A stretch of DNA of 64,000 nucleotides from Mangrovibacter phragmitis (GCF_001655675.1 NZ_LYRP01000050.1:105388-169387); one strand, 5' to 3'; numbered from the stretch's first letter, positions 43,846-51,392 are shown. The notes: a model not told the origin generated them from the sequence alone. Numbers and translations are program-made.

Positions 43846-43966
43846 CCCCTGCATAATTCACCACGCAGGTGCGTTGGCTGTGCTCGTTCGCACCGGTCAC
43901 TTACTCCAGTAAGCTCCCGGCAACTCTCTGCGCTGCCGCCTTCCTGCACGGCGAATTATTTTGGGG
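43846..43966. repeat. 121-bp imperfect palindromic element
   Basis: The ends are complementary in blocks: CCCC, ATAATTC and GCAGG on the left face CCTGC, GAATTAT and GGGG on the right. Inside are smaller dyads such as CTTACT-CC-AGTAAG. No open frame. It has the look of a dispersed enterobacterial intergenic repeat or a MITE. Confidence 0.65.
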
Positions 43967-44209
43967 AAACCCTCACTGAATGTGGTTCATAACCCAGATA
44001 TGTTTTCCTGTCTGGTTATTACACTTCCCCGTTCACCCTTCCCAATCGAGGCAAAAAGCGCCAGCCCTGAAGCGACATCCACAGAACGTACCATTTACCC
44101 CTAAGGAAGTCCTAAGTTTCATTTGCCAGAATAACAGACATCAAAGATATCCTCGGTTTTTTGGGTGGTGCGCTATATTGCACATGTTGCCCATCTATGG
44201 AGAGCCATA
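43967..44209 (+). other. Non-coding stretch before the methyltransferase gene
   Basis: About 240 bases with no supported gene. It completes the 620-bp gap between tRNA-Ser and the next gene and must hold the promoter of the methyltransferase-DedA pair; I see no clear consensus promoter. Confidence 0.4.
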
Positions 44210-44785
44210 ATGTACCGAATTGATGTTTTACTGAAATCGCAGCGGAATTATATTCGCCAGTTTATCCGTTCCCCACGGACTATCGGCACACTGGTTCCTT
44301 CTTCTCCGTGGCTGTGCCGCGCCATGATATCCAGTGTGTCCTGGGGGAATATTACCCGGGTAGCAGAACTGGGAGCCGGGGAAGGCGTGCTGACCCGAAA
44401 AATTCTGACAATGATGCCGAACGATGCAAAGCTTGATGCTTATGAAATCGATCCGTCCTTTCTGAAAACACTCTCACGGATTAATGACAGCAGGCTGCAA
44501 ATCATTCCCCACTCAGCTGAGTTACTGGAGCAGCGCTATGACATTATTTTTTCATGTCTGCCTCTTTTATCACTGCCACCAAGAATACGCCTGAAGATAT
44601 TAAAAAAAGCATCAATACAACTCACGCCAAATGGTTCATTTATACAGTTTCAGTACACTCATGGGTCTGAAAAATCGCTGTCACGTTTTTTCTCCTGGGA
44701 GAAGGTATTCGAAGTGCGTAATTTTCCTCCCGCATGGGTGTATAGCTGTAAAGCGATGCAACAAGAAACGTGCTTACCTGGCTAA
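44210..44785 (+). CDS. Class I SAM methyltransferase, PmtA-like (phospholipid N-methyltransferase family)
   Basis: 191 residues from the ATG at 44210, which has GGAG at the right distance; an ATG 45 bases upstream lacks a site. The N-terminal motif RSPRTIGTLVPSSPWL and the SAM-binding VAELGAGEGVLTRK are the signatures of the PmtA-like group that methylates phosphatidylethanolamine; FSCLPLLSLPP is the later motif. The true substrate in enterics is unproven. It is 28 bp ahead of a DedA gene, so both probably share one mRNA and act on membrane lipid. Confidence 0.8.
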   Translation: MYRIDVLLKSQRNYIRQFIRSPRTIGTLVPSSPWLCRAMISSVSWGNITRVAELGAGEGVLTRKILTMMPNDAKLDAYEIDPSFLKTLSRINDSRLQIIPHSAELLEQRYDIIFSCLPLLSLPPRIRLKILKKASIQLTPNGSFIQFQYTHGSEKSLSRFFSWEKVFEVRNFPPAWVYSCKAMQQETCLPG

Positions 44786-44813
44786 AAATAGCTGAAAATA
44801 ACAGGAGGATGGC

Positions 44814-45467
44814 ATGCTCACACTTTTATCATCAGCTCACATGATGCAATTTATGCAGCATTACGGATTATGGGGTTTGCTCGCCATAATTATGCTTGAA
44901 AGTATGGGACTGCCACTTCCTGGCGAAGCGATGCTAATTGGCATGGCGGTTTACGCCGGAACATCCCACAACCTGACATTGTTGAGTGTCATCCTTGTCG
45001 CGTCGGTTGCTGCTATCATTGGCGATAATATAGGTTTTCTACTCGGCAGGGTTATCGGTACCCGGTTACTCCAAAACTACGGGAAATATATTTTCATTGA
45101 CAGTACCCGCCTCCAGATTGGTGAGTACCTTTTTTTACACCATGGTGGGAAAATTGTCTTCTTCGGGCGGTTTATTGCATTACTGCGAGCACTGGCTGCC
45201 TTTCTTGCAGGTGCCAATCATATGCCCTGGAGAACGTTCCTGCTAATGAATGCCTTAGGAGGTGTCACATGGGCATCTCTATTCGGCTCAGCTGCTTATT
45301 TTTTTGGCGATAAACTTTTCAGCCTGGATAGTGAATTACGGCTCGCCATCCTTTGCAGCACAATATTGTTCTTCATCTGCAGTTATTATTTTTTTCGCCA
45401 CCATGAAAAAGAATTAGCGAAGAAAGCAGCAAATTATAAAATATGCACAAGTAGTATGAAACCATAA
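44814..45467 (+). CDS. DedA-family membrane protein
   Basis: 217 residues. DedA/VTT fold: LESMGLPLPGEAMLIGMAVYAG near the N-terminus and FGRFIALLRALAAFLAGANHM mid-protein, with about 5 membrane segments. An AGGAGG site lies seven bases ahead of the start. DedA proteins include flippases that recycle undecaprenyl phosphate and proteins needed for polymyxin resistance. Next to a lipid methyltransferase gene. Confidence 0.87.
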   Translation: MLTLLSSAHMMQFMQHYGLWGLLAIIMLESMGLPLPGEAMLIGMAVYAGTSHNLTLLSVILVASVAAIIGDNIGFLLGRVIGTRLLQNYGKYIFIDSTRLQIGEYLFLHHGGKIVFFGRFIALLRALAAFLAGANHMPWRTFLLMNALGGVTWASLFGSAAYFFGDKLFSLDSELRLAILCSTILFFICSYYFFRHHEKELAKKAANYKICTSSMKP

Positions 45468-45499
45468 TAAACACCCGCAACACACCAATTAACTTAAAT

Positions 45500-45517
45500 T
45501 AACTCATTAATGAGTTA
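45500..45517. promoter_or_regulatory. 18-bp perfect palindrome upstream of the COG4705/two-component genes
   Basis: TAACTCATTAATGAGTTA, preceded by direct TTAA repeats (TTAACTTAAATTAA at about 45489-45502), 50 bp in front of the COG4705 gene. TTAA-type half-sites are typical of PmrA/QseB-class regulators, so this may be where the response regulator encoded at 46450 binds. Confidence 0.5.
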
Positions 45518-45566
45518 GTTACACTTATTTTCCTTAAAGTAAAGCAAACATTAAAAGAGGTTCATC

Positions 45567-46346
45567 ATGGAACAAGCCAACGCTAACCTGCCAGTTACAT
45601 ACAGGAATAAAGTTCCTGAGGTAACACTTGTTTTTTGGATTATAAAAATGATGTCCACCACTGTCGGTGAAACAGCAGCAGACTTTTTGAATGTTAATCT
45701 ACACTGGGGATTAACTAATACATCACTTTTTATAGGTGCCTTATTTTTCATTGCGCTTTTCATACAAGTAAAATCTCCCAAATACGTCCCAGTGAAATAC
45801 TGGACAACCGTATTATTAATCAGTGTATTTGGCACTTTGGTTACAGATAATTTAACTGATCACTTTGGTGTTCCGCTCATATTATCAACAGGTGTATTTA
45901 CTTTCTTACTGGTTGGTTTTTTCGCTATTTGGTATCGAAAAGAACGGACATTATCAATTCACAGCATCAACACGCAGCGCAGAGAACTCTTCTACTGGAC
46001 AGCAATTTTACTCACATTTTCATTAGGTACTGCCGGCGGGGACTGGGTTTCTGAAACACTTCAACTGGGTTTCTTAAATGCAACATTATTATTTGGCTTT
46101 TTGATTACTTTCTGCTTAATTGCATACAGCTTCTTCAAGTGCAACAGTGTGATTTGTTTTTGGATAGCTTATATATTAACACGTCCGTTGGGTGCTTCTT
46201 TGGGTGACTTTTTATCACAACCCGTCACCAGTGGTGGTATGAACATTGGTAGTACAACAATTAACCTGTGCTTTTTAACTATCATTTTAGTGCTGGTCAC
46301 ATATCTACACCTGGCTAAAAAGCCAGCATCCAATGATGAAATTTAA
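45567..46346 (+). CDS. COG4705-type membrane protein
   Basis: 259 residues, about 7-8 membrane segments. It is internally repetitive: TVGETAADFLNVNLHWGL, FGTLVTDNLTDHFGVPL, LGTAGGDWVSETLQLGF and LGASLGDFLSQPVTSGG recur at about 60-residue steps, each with a small-residue/acidic core. This is the pattern of COG4705 proteins of unknown function. It lies 103 bp ahead of the response regulator and probably belongs to its operon or regulon. The gene is AT-richer than its neighbours. Confidence 0.75.
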   Translation: MEQANANLPVTYRNKVPEVTLVFWIIKMMSTTVGETAADFLNVNLHWGLTNTSLFIGALFFIALFIQVKSPKYVPVKYWTTVLLISVFGTLVTDNLTDHFGVPLILSTGVFTFLLVGFFAIWYRKERTLSIHSINTQRRELFYWTAILLTFSLGTAGGDWVSETLQLGFLNATLLFGFLITFCLIAYSFFKCNSVICFWIAYILTRPLGASLGDFLSQPVTSGGMNIGSTTINLCFLTIILVLVTYLHLAKKPASNDEI

Positions 46347-46449
46347 GTTTTTTGGCTGTACTTTAATCCAGTAAATGTGATTATGGCGGCTTACAGATAA
46401 AGAATAGATCACTACTTTATCTGTAGAGTAACTTACAAAGGTTAAGAAT

Positions 46450-47118
46450 ATGCGTGCACTTCTTGTTGAAGATGACCCAATGATTGGCGATATCGTCGCC
46501 TGTTCACTGAAAGACAACGCCTATGCTGTCGATTGGGTGAAAAATGGCAACGATGCTTTAGCCAGTTTCAAAACACAACACTATGATGTGGTATTACTTG
46601 ACCTTGGGCTTCCAGGCAAAGATGGTTTTTTTATACTCAATGAAATCCGTAAAAATACCTCGCCGGTACCGGTTCTGATTCTCACCGCGAGGGATGCGCT
46701 GGAAGATCGCCTGCGAGGTTTAGATGGCGGTGCAGATGATTATATTGTCAAACCTTTTGAAATGAGCGAACTGCTTGCCAGAATTCGGGCTGTTCTGCGG
46801 CGTAATAACGGTACAGCCAACCCAGTGCTAACCAATGGAGAGTTAGCACTGGACCCCTCCACACATGAAGTTATCGTTCAGGCCAGCCAGAGCCGTTTCC
46901 AGCTTTCTAACCGGGAATTTTCTTTACTTGAAGCGCTAATGTTACGCCCGGGCAGTATTCTTTCTCGCAGCAATTTAGAAGACCGAATTTATGGCTGGGG
47001 AGAAGAAGTGGAAAGCAATGCAATCGAGTTCCTTATCCACGCTTTGCGCAAAAAGCTGGGGCGCGATGCAATCAAAAATGTCAGAGGTGTTGGATGGCTG
47101 GTTTCAAAAAGCGAATAA
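46450..47118 (+). CDS. OmpR/PhoB-family response regulator (PmrA/QseB-like)
   Basis: 222 residues. Receiver domain with the acidic pair EDD, phospho-acceptor D51 (VVLLDLGLPGKDG) and the Lys of IVKPFE; C-terminal winged helix (about 125-220). The sequence MRALLVEDDPMIGD is typical of the PmrA/QseB/TctD subgroup. It overlaps the kinase gene by 25 bases. I cannot tell from the sequence which of those it is orthologous to. Confidence 0.9.
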   Translation: MRALLVEDDPMIGDIVACSLKDNAYAVDWVKNGNDALASFKTQHYDVVLLDLGLPGKDGFFILNEIRKNTSPVPVLILTARDALEDRLRGLDGGADDYIVKPFEMSELLARIRAVLRRNNGTANPVLTNGELALDPSTHEVIVQASQSRFQLSNREFSLLEALMLRPGSILSRSNLEDRIYGWGEEVESNAIEFLIHALRKKLGRDAIKNVRGVGWLVSKSE

Positions 47119-48488
47119 CTCATTCTGTTCAGGGGCAATTATCTCTGGCCTTAACCATGGCAATAATCATTATTGCCCTGATTTCCGGTGGACTGACTTT
47201 CGCCTCAGCTCTTGATGAAGCGCATGAACTGCAAGACAGGATGCTACGGCAAATGAGTGCAGTGGTACTGAATGCGCCAGCTATCAGTGCCTCTCAACAA
47301 AAATTAGCGCTACGCAGTGAAGGCGATAACGACGCACGTATTTTTGTTGATTATTTATCGTCCCCTGCCTTAGCTAATGATGCTTCCCAAACACATTTTA
47401 ATCTTCCTGTTTCCACTGCACCCGGATTTCATAATATAGAGTCGGACGGAGAAACCTATCGTGTATTAGTGACCAGGAAATCCCCTTCACAGGCAATCGT
47501 TATTGGCCAGCAAACGGATGTACGGGATGAAATAGCGATGCAAAGCGCGCTCAGGACATTAATCCCATTTTCTGTCTCGCTGCCAGTCTTTGTCGTGGTC
47601 GCTGTATTGCTGGTTCGGTTTGCGCTGAAACCAGTAACCACACTGGCTCAGGAAGTTCGTTCACGTAATGAGCAGGACCTGGCACCACTCCCACTACAGC
47701 AGGTCCCTTATGAAATTTTACCTTTCGTCAAAGGTATTAACCGCTTGTTGTACAACATTGACACAGCGATGAGCATACAAAAACGTTTCATTGCTGATGC
47801 GGCTCATGAATTGCGAACCCCCATCACAGCCCTGACACTCCAGGCAGAACGTTTGTCGCAATCACCAATGTCAGTTGAGGCCAGCGACAGGCTAAGCACC
47901 TTGCGTCTGGGGTTAAAGCGTACCAAATATTTGTTGGAGCAATTGCTGACGATGGCTCGCCAGCAACAAACTGAGCAACGCCAGAAAAATGAAAGTTTCT
48001 CAGTTGAGGAGATTTTCCGGGAAATCCTCGAAACAGTGCTGCCACTTGCTTTGGAAAAGAATATCGATATTGGTGTCAGTGCCAATTCACAGCCTGACAT
48101 TTCACTGTTTACTGAAAAAAATACATTGTATGTCGCCCTGAAAAACCTGGTCGAGAACGCAATAAAGTATATTGCTGAAAACGGGCAAATAGATCTGAGT
48201 GTTTATCAGCATCATAATCAGGTGGTTATAGAGGTTGAGGATAATGGACCGGGTATCGATCAAGCACTGCGAGAGCGCGTTTTCGATGCTTTTTATCGCA
48301 TGGAAGGCCAGGAGCAGAGTGGCTCAGGGCTGGGTTTATCTATTGTGCGTGCCTGCATTCAAAAGATAGGAGGTACCGTTTCACTCAATGACACCGAACA
48401 TTTCCAGTCAGGGCTGCTGGCCAGGATAACACTTCCCTGCGCCCATAAAGATGAGCCCTCATATTCAACTAAGTCTTCTGTCTCATAA
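47094..48488 (+). CDS. Sensor histidine kinase (QseC/PmrB-like)
   Basis: 464 residues. First membrane helix at about 13-37, periplasmic domain to about 165, second helix at about 166-188, HAMP-like linker, then HisKA with H238 in DAAHELRTPITAL, and the ATPase with N-box (NLVENAIKYI), DNGPGI and GSGLGLSI. Pairs with the overlapping response regulator. The periplasmic part lacks an obvious acidic iron-sensing ExxE motif of PmrB, so the signal is open. Confidence 0.9.
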   Translation: MAGFKKRITHSVQGQLSLALTMAIIIIALISGGLTFASALDEAHELQDRMLRQMSAVVLNAPAISASQQKLALRSEGDNDARIFVDYLSSPALANDASQTHFNLPVSTAPGFHNIESDGETYRVLVTRKSPSQAIVIGQQTDVRDEIAMQSALRTLIPFSVSLPVFVVVAVLLVRFALKPVTTLAQEVRSRNEQDLAPLPLQQVPYEILPFVKGINRLLYNIDTAMSIQKRFIADAAHELRTPITALTLQAERLSQSPMSVEASDRLSTLRLGLKRTKYLLEQLLTMARQQQTEQRQKNESFSVEEIFREILETVLPLALEKNIDIGVSANSQPDISLFTEKNTLYVALKNLVENAIKYIAENGQIDLSVYQHHNQVVIEVEDNGPGIDQALRERVFDAFYRMEGQEQSGSGLGLSIVRACIQKIGGTVSLNDTEHFQSGLLARITLPCAHKDEPSYSTKSSVS

Positions 48489-48516
48489 TATATCCAACCC
48501 AACACAGGAGACGGCT

Positions 48517-48678
48517 ATGCGCTTAAATTTATCAGTTATATTATCTCTATTCATGTCAACTTACATAAAAGTAAGCCGGCATGTTATAGCAAGGTTATCC
48601 TTCATGGATAAAAAACATTCACAAAGCTATCTTAATCAGCATCAACGCCGAATAATGGCAGCACGGTTTATATGCTAA
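48517..48678 (+). CDS. Small ORF downstream of the sensor kinase
   Basis: 53 codons starting MRLNLSVILSLFMSTYIKV with a clear AGGAG site six bases before the ATG, 28 bp after the kinase stop. A hydrophobic N-terminal stretch is followed by a basic, hydrophilic tail (HQRRIMAARFIC). I recognise no family. It could be a small membrane protein of the operon or an accidental frame. Confidence 0.4.
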   Translation: MRLNLSVILSLFMSTYIKVSRHVIARLSFMDKKHSQSYLNQHQRRIMAARFIC

Positions 48679-48724
48679 CGGCAGTCATTATCTTTTACAT
48701 TGCTCAAAATCGATGTTGTACAAT

Positions 48725-48753
48725 ATAAAGCCTGCGAAACTCGCAGGCTTTAT
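48725..48753. terminator. Bidirectional terminator
   Basis: Perfect 13-bp stem ATAAAGCCTGCGA / TCGCAGGCTTTAT with a 3-base loop. It stands between the two-component operon (plus strand) and the small gene ending at 48758 (minus strand). Confidence 0.8.
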
Positions 48754-48757
48754 AACG

Positions 48758-48952
48758 TCAGACTTTCACATCCACAACACTGCCTACTACACTACCATTT
48801 GCATTCACTGAGGGTGATTTTGTGGTCTGGGCTGAATCATCACTGTCGCCATCGTGATCAGGTTTGGCTCGTATCTCTTTACTTTCATCGCCTGCGCTGG
48901 TCGGTTGATATTGTGTATGCACTGTGTTGTTAGTAATCGCATTGACAGACAT
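48758..48952 (-). CDS. Small Asp-rich protein with a KPDHDGDSDD motif
   Basis: 64 residues (MSVNAITNNTVHTQYQ...), no signal peptide, no Cys. The centre is KPDHDGDSDD, an acidic cluster that could bind calcium or other cations; the C-terminus SVNANGSVVGSVVDVKV looks like a short beta segment. An ideal AAGGAG site lies five bases before the ATG, so I take it as a real gene. Upstream on the same strand is a perfect sigma-28 -10 box. Similar short PDHDGD proteins exist in other bacteria as far as I recall, without a known function. Confidence 0.7.
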   Translation of the reverse strand: MSVNAITNNTVHTQYQPTSAGDESKEIRAKPDHDGDSDDSAQTTKSPSVNANGSVVGSVVDVKV

Positions 48953-48992
48953 AAGGACTCCTTAATTTCACTGTGCTGACTGCACAACGAGA

Positions 48993-49000
48993 TTATCGGC
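48993..49000 (-). promoter_or_regulatory. Sigma-28-like -10 element for the small PDHDGD gene
   Basis: GCCGATAA on the minus strand, 40 bp in front of the start codon, followed by TC as at the flgKL promoter. At the -35 position there is a T-run rather than TAAA, so the match is only half complete. Confidence 0.5.
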
Positions 49001-49267
49001 AGCGTAATAAAAAAACCAAATGGTAATTAAATTATTTTCTTGCTTATATAGTTACTTTATTGCTAGCCCACTGTAGCTATTCACAATATTTTCTTAAGAC
49101 TTCATGCTTTGTTATTATTGATAACATTTACACACACATTCACTATCATGAAAAGGAAGTAAGAAATCAGAATATTAATTTTTCTTAATAAAAAGCCCGG
49201 CATCATTTTTACCACCTAAGGTTTTATTAATCTGCCGCATCCAAAATACCTTTACTGGATACATAAA
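49001..49267 (+). other. Non-coding region before the PAP2 gene
   Basis: AT-rich, no supported gene. A TTAAT repeat (about 49173-49187) resembles a PmrA box but the half-sites are 10 rather than 11 bp apart. Confidence 0.4.
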
Positions 49268-49867
49268 ATGGTTCTCTTTGCTATGCTGGAATTACTGAAC
49301 AAAAAATGGTTTTTATCTATCAATGCAGCGCCAGGTACACCCGATGGATTAATCGAATTTGCTAAGTTTTGTGCGCAATACACCTTGTACTTAATTCCCA
49401 TTATCCTGGCAGCCATGTGGTTTATGGGCAACAGACACACCCGAAGCCAGGCATTGGTATGCGTGATTACGGCACTATTCGCGCTCTCTTTAGGGGCTCT
49501 TTGTAGTACGTTTTACTTTCATCCCCGTCCATTTATGATCCCCCTGGGGCATACGTGGATTGTTCATGCCCCGGACTCTTCATTTCCAAGTGACCATGGC
49601 ACCCTGTTCTTTAGCGCAGCAATTGCATTTATGTTGCACAAAGCCAGAGCCGCAGGTGGTTTTCTGCTTGCTGTCAGCCTTTTTGTTGCCTGGTCGCGGG
49701 TTTTCCTTGGTGTTCACTTTCCATTCGACATGCTTGGAGCACTACTGATGGCGATTATTGCCAATATGCTCATCGCCCCGGTATGGAAAAAATACGGTGA
49801 AACAGTCACAACAATGTGTGAAGCAATAAGCAGTAAATTGTTCTTTCTATTCCCCTTAAAAGGGTAG
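49268..49867 (+). CDS. PAP2-family undecaprenyl-diphosphatase (YbjG/BcrC-like)
   Basis: 199 residues with about five membrane segments. The three PAP2 phosphatase motifs are visible: HPRPF (in place of KX6RP), PSDHGT, and SRVFLGVHFPFD with its catalytic His. Such enzymes recycle undecaprenyl pyrophosphate in the periplasm; YbjG is its closest E. coli relative by pattern. The start is uncertain, since MLELLNKK at 49283 is an alternative. Lies beside the two-component system and DedA genes. Confidence 0.83.
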   Translation: MVLFAMLELLNKKWFLSINAAPGTPDGLIEFAKFCAQYTLYLIPIILAAMWFMGNRHTRSQALVCVITALFALSLGALCSTFYFHPRPFMIPLGHTWIVHAPDSSFPSDHGTLFFSAAIAFMLHKARAAGGFLLAVSLFVAWSRVFLGVHFPFDMLGALLMAIIANMLIAPVWKKYGETVTTMCEAISSKLFFLFPLKG

Positions 49868-49907
49868 TTTTTATCAAAAACGATAAATCGATTATTCTGG
49901 AGTGATC

Positions 49908-50282
49908 ATGAAAAAGAGTGTACTTCCTTTGTTGCTGTCAGGTTTTTTTATGTGCGTTGCCGGCAATGCAACTGCCAGTACAGTCAGTGTTCAAAAGTCA
50001 ATGGAAAAAATGAGCATAAGCTACCGTTCCATGATGAAAGACAACGACATTAACGCGTTTAAAAAAGATCTGTCAGCATTCAAACTATCAGCACAGGCAG
50101 CACAGAAAACATCGCTGAATGATTCAGGCAAGGTCACGTTTGATGAAGGTATGAAAAAATTGCTTAATGAAGTGACACTCATTGAGCAAAAAGCGCAGAC
50201 ACAGAGTATTAGCGAAGTAAAAACAGAAGCACGAAAATTGCGGAGTATAATGGAGCAATACCATAGCAAACTAGGTGTGTAA
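49908..50282 (+). CDS. Cytochrome b562-family periplasmic protein
   Basis: 124 residues from the ATG at 49908, with GGAG just ahead. Sec signal peptide (MKKSVLPLLLSGFFMCVAGNATA). The mature part fits the cytochrome b562 four-helix bundle: a Met in KSMEKM corresponds to heme ligand M7 and the His of QYHSK near the C-terminus to H102. It is well diverged from CybC, so heme binding is likely but not proven. 40 bp after the PAP2 gene. Confidence 0.75.
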   Translation: MKKSVLPLLLSGFFMCVAGNATASTVSVQKSMEKMSISYRSMMKDNDINAFKKDLSAFKLSAQAAQKTSLNDSGKVTFDEGMKKLLNEVTLIEQKAQTQSISEVKTEARKLRSIMEQYHSKLGV

Positions 50283-50423
50283 TTATCTGCCCTCAGAAGC
50301 TCTGCTTAAACTCTTCCAGGGTGTTTACATTAAGCCCTGGTTTCTCCCTCTCATTACCCACTACAAAATAAAACAGATACTGTATTTTGGAGAGATAAAA
50401 AAATATTTTTCACAGATACATCA

Positions 50424-50496
50424 ACTCAGTGTCAGCTAAGTTTTCCCCGGTAATCTCAGAGTCACGCAAGAAGATGCGGATAATAATGACCGGAGA
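50424..50496 (+). promoter_or_regulatory. Shared structured 5' leader, copy 1
   Basis: 73 bases in front of the triple-repeat protein, 62/73 identical and gap-free with the block at 50973-51045. An outer pairing CCGGTAAT / ATGACCGG (one mismatch) covers the ribosome binding site GGAG; an inner CGCA / TGCG stem has the loop AGAAGA. Confidence 0.75.
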
Positions 50497-50504
50497 GAAA
50501 GATT

Positions 50505-50813
50505 ATGAATATTAAAATGCTGCTGACTTCCACTGTACTGGCCCTGGCTTCATTTACTGCTGCCTCTTATGCTCAGGCAGCCACAACCCAGTATTGCAAC
50601 CCCAATTACCACAGCTGCGAGGCACCGTTTACCCTGAATAAGGATAAAATCGCCCCGGCCGTCCACCCGACAGCGCGGACCTGCAACCCCAATTACCACA
50701 GTTGTGAAGCCCCGTTCAATCTCAACCCGGGGCAGATTGCCAAAAAAACCGGCAGCACCAGTCATTACTGCAACCCCAATTATCACAGCTGTGAAGCTCC
50801 GTTTAATTTATAA
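50505..50813 (+). CDS. Small exported protein with three CNPNYHSCEAPF repeats
   Basis: 102 residues. Sec signal peptide (about 1-25, ending SYAQA), then a mature part of about 77 residues made almost wholly of three copies of CNPNYHSCEAPF(N/T)L joined by 16-20-residue linkers. Each repeat has two Cys spaced C-x6-C and one His, so disulfides or metal binding are both possible. I know no family for it. It has a strong terminator and its own leader. Confidence 0.85.
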   Translation: MNIKMLLTSTVLALASFTAASYAQAATTQYCNPNYHSCEAPFTLNKDKIAPAVHPTARTCNPNYHSCEAPFNLNPGQIAKKTGSTSHYCNPNYHSCEAPFNL

Positions 50814-50839
50814 ACCACACGGTTATTAAGCTTCCCCTG

Positions 50840-50877
50840 CCGGCGCTGCCACTCTGCAGCGCCGGTTATTATTTATT
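50840..50877 (+). terminator. Terminator of the triple-repeat gene
   Basis: Perfect 10-bp GC-rich stem CCGGCGCTGC (50840-50849) / GCAGCGCCGG (50856-50865), 6-base loop, then TTATTATTTATT. Confidence 0.85.
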
Positions 50878-50972
50878 GCCGGTAAAAGCTATTTCCGGCC
50901 ATTTTCCTGCACTGGCAGTTATTTTTTTAAGCTCAGGAAAAAATGACATTTCCCGACAAAAATATAAAGAAT

Positions 50973-51045
50973 ACTCAGTGTCGGCTAAGTCTCCCCCGGT
51001 AATCTCAGAACCACGCAAGAAGGTGCGAACAACCATTACCGGAGA
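50973..51045 (+). promoter_or_regulatory. Shared structured 5' leader, copy 2
   Basis: Second copy of the 73-base leader, here in front of the DUF1471 gene. The outer stem CCGGTAAT / ATTACCGG is perfect (8 bp) and includes the CCGGAG ribosome binding site; the inner CGCA / TGCG stem is retained with a changed loop. TATAAA at 50963-50968 lies just upstream and may be the -10 box. Confidence 0.75.
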
Positions 51046-51051
51046 TATATC

Positions 51052-51375
51052 ATGAAAAATGTAAAAACTTTCGCCATTATTACCCTTGCTCTTGCATCTT
51101 TATCTGGTTCCGTTTATGCCAGTGGGCTTAACTCATTTTTTGCAGACCATGGTGATGCACTGGCAAGAGTATCGCCACAACCGCAAGAAATCAGCCAGGC
51201 ACAAGCTGTTAACCATCAAAAAATTGGTACTATTGCTGTCACTCAACAAGGCTTTTCTATGGATAATACACAGCTGAAACATGAAGCAGCAGAACAAGGC
51301 GGGAAATATTATGTTATCACTGGTTCACAAGGCCAGCCAGATCACAAGACCATTGAAGCAACGCTGTATAAATAA
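51052..51375 (+). CDS. DUF1471 (YdgH/BhsA/McbA-like) small periplasmic protein
   Basis: 107 residues. Sec signal peptide (about 1-24, VYA then SGLNSF). The C-terminal half is the BhsA/McbA-like domain: IGTIAVTQQGFSMDNTQLKHEAAEQGGKYYVITG. Members are envelope-stress and biofilm-related periplasmic or outer-membrane proteins in E. coli. The start codon lies 6 bases after the shared leader that also precedes the triple-repeat gene. Confidence 0.88.
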   Translation: MKNVKTFAIITLALASLSGSVYASGLNSFFADHGDALARVSPQPQEISQAQAVNHQKIGTIAVTQQGFSMDNTQLKHEAAEQGGKYYVITGSQGQPDHKTIEATLYK

Positions 51376-51392
51376 CTTAACTTGTTTGACTA

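Noticed and set aside
49173..49187. TTAAT repeat resembling a PmrA box before the PAP2 gene
   Set aside because: The half-sites are 10 rather than 11 bp apart, so it does not fit the PmrA consensus; AT-rich sequence produces such repeats by chance.
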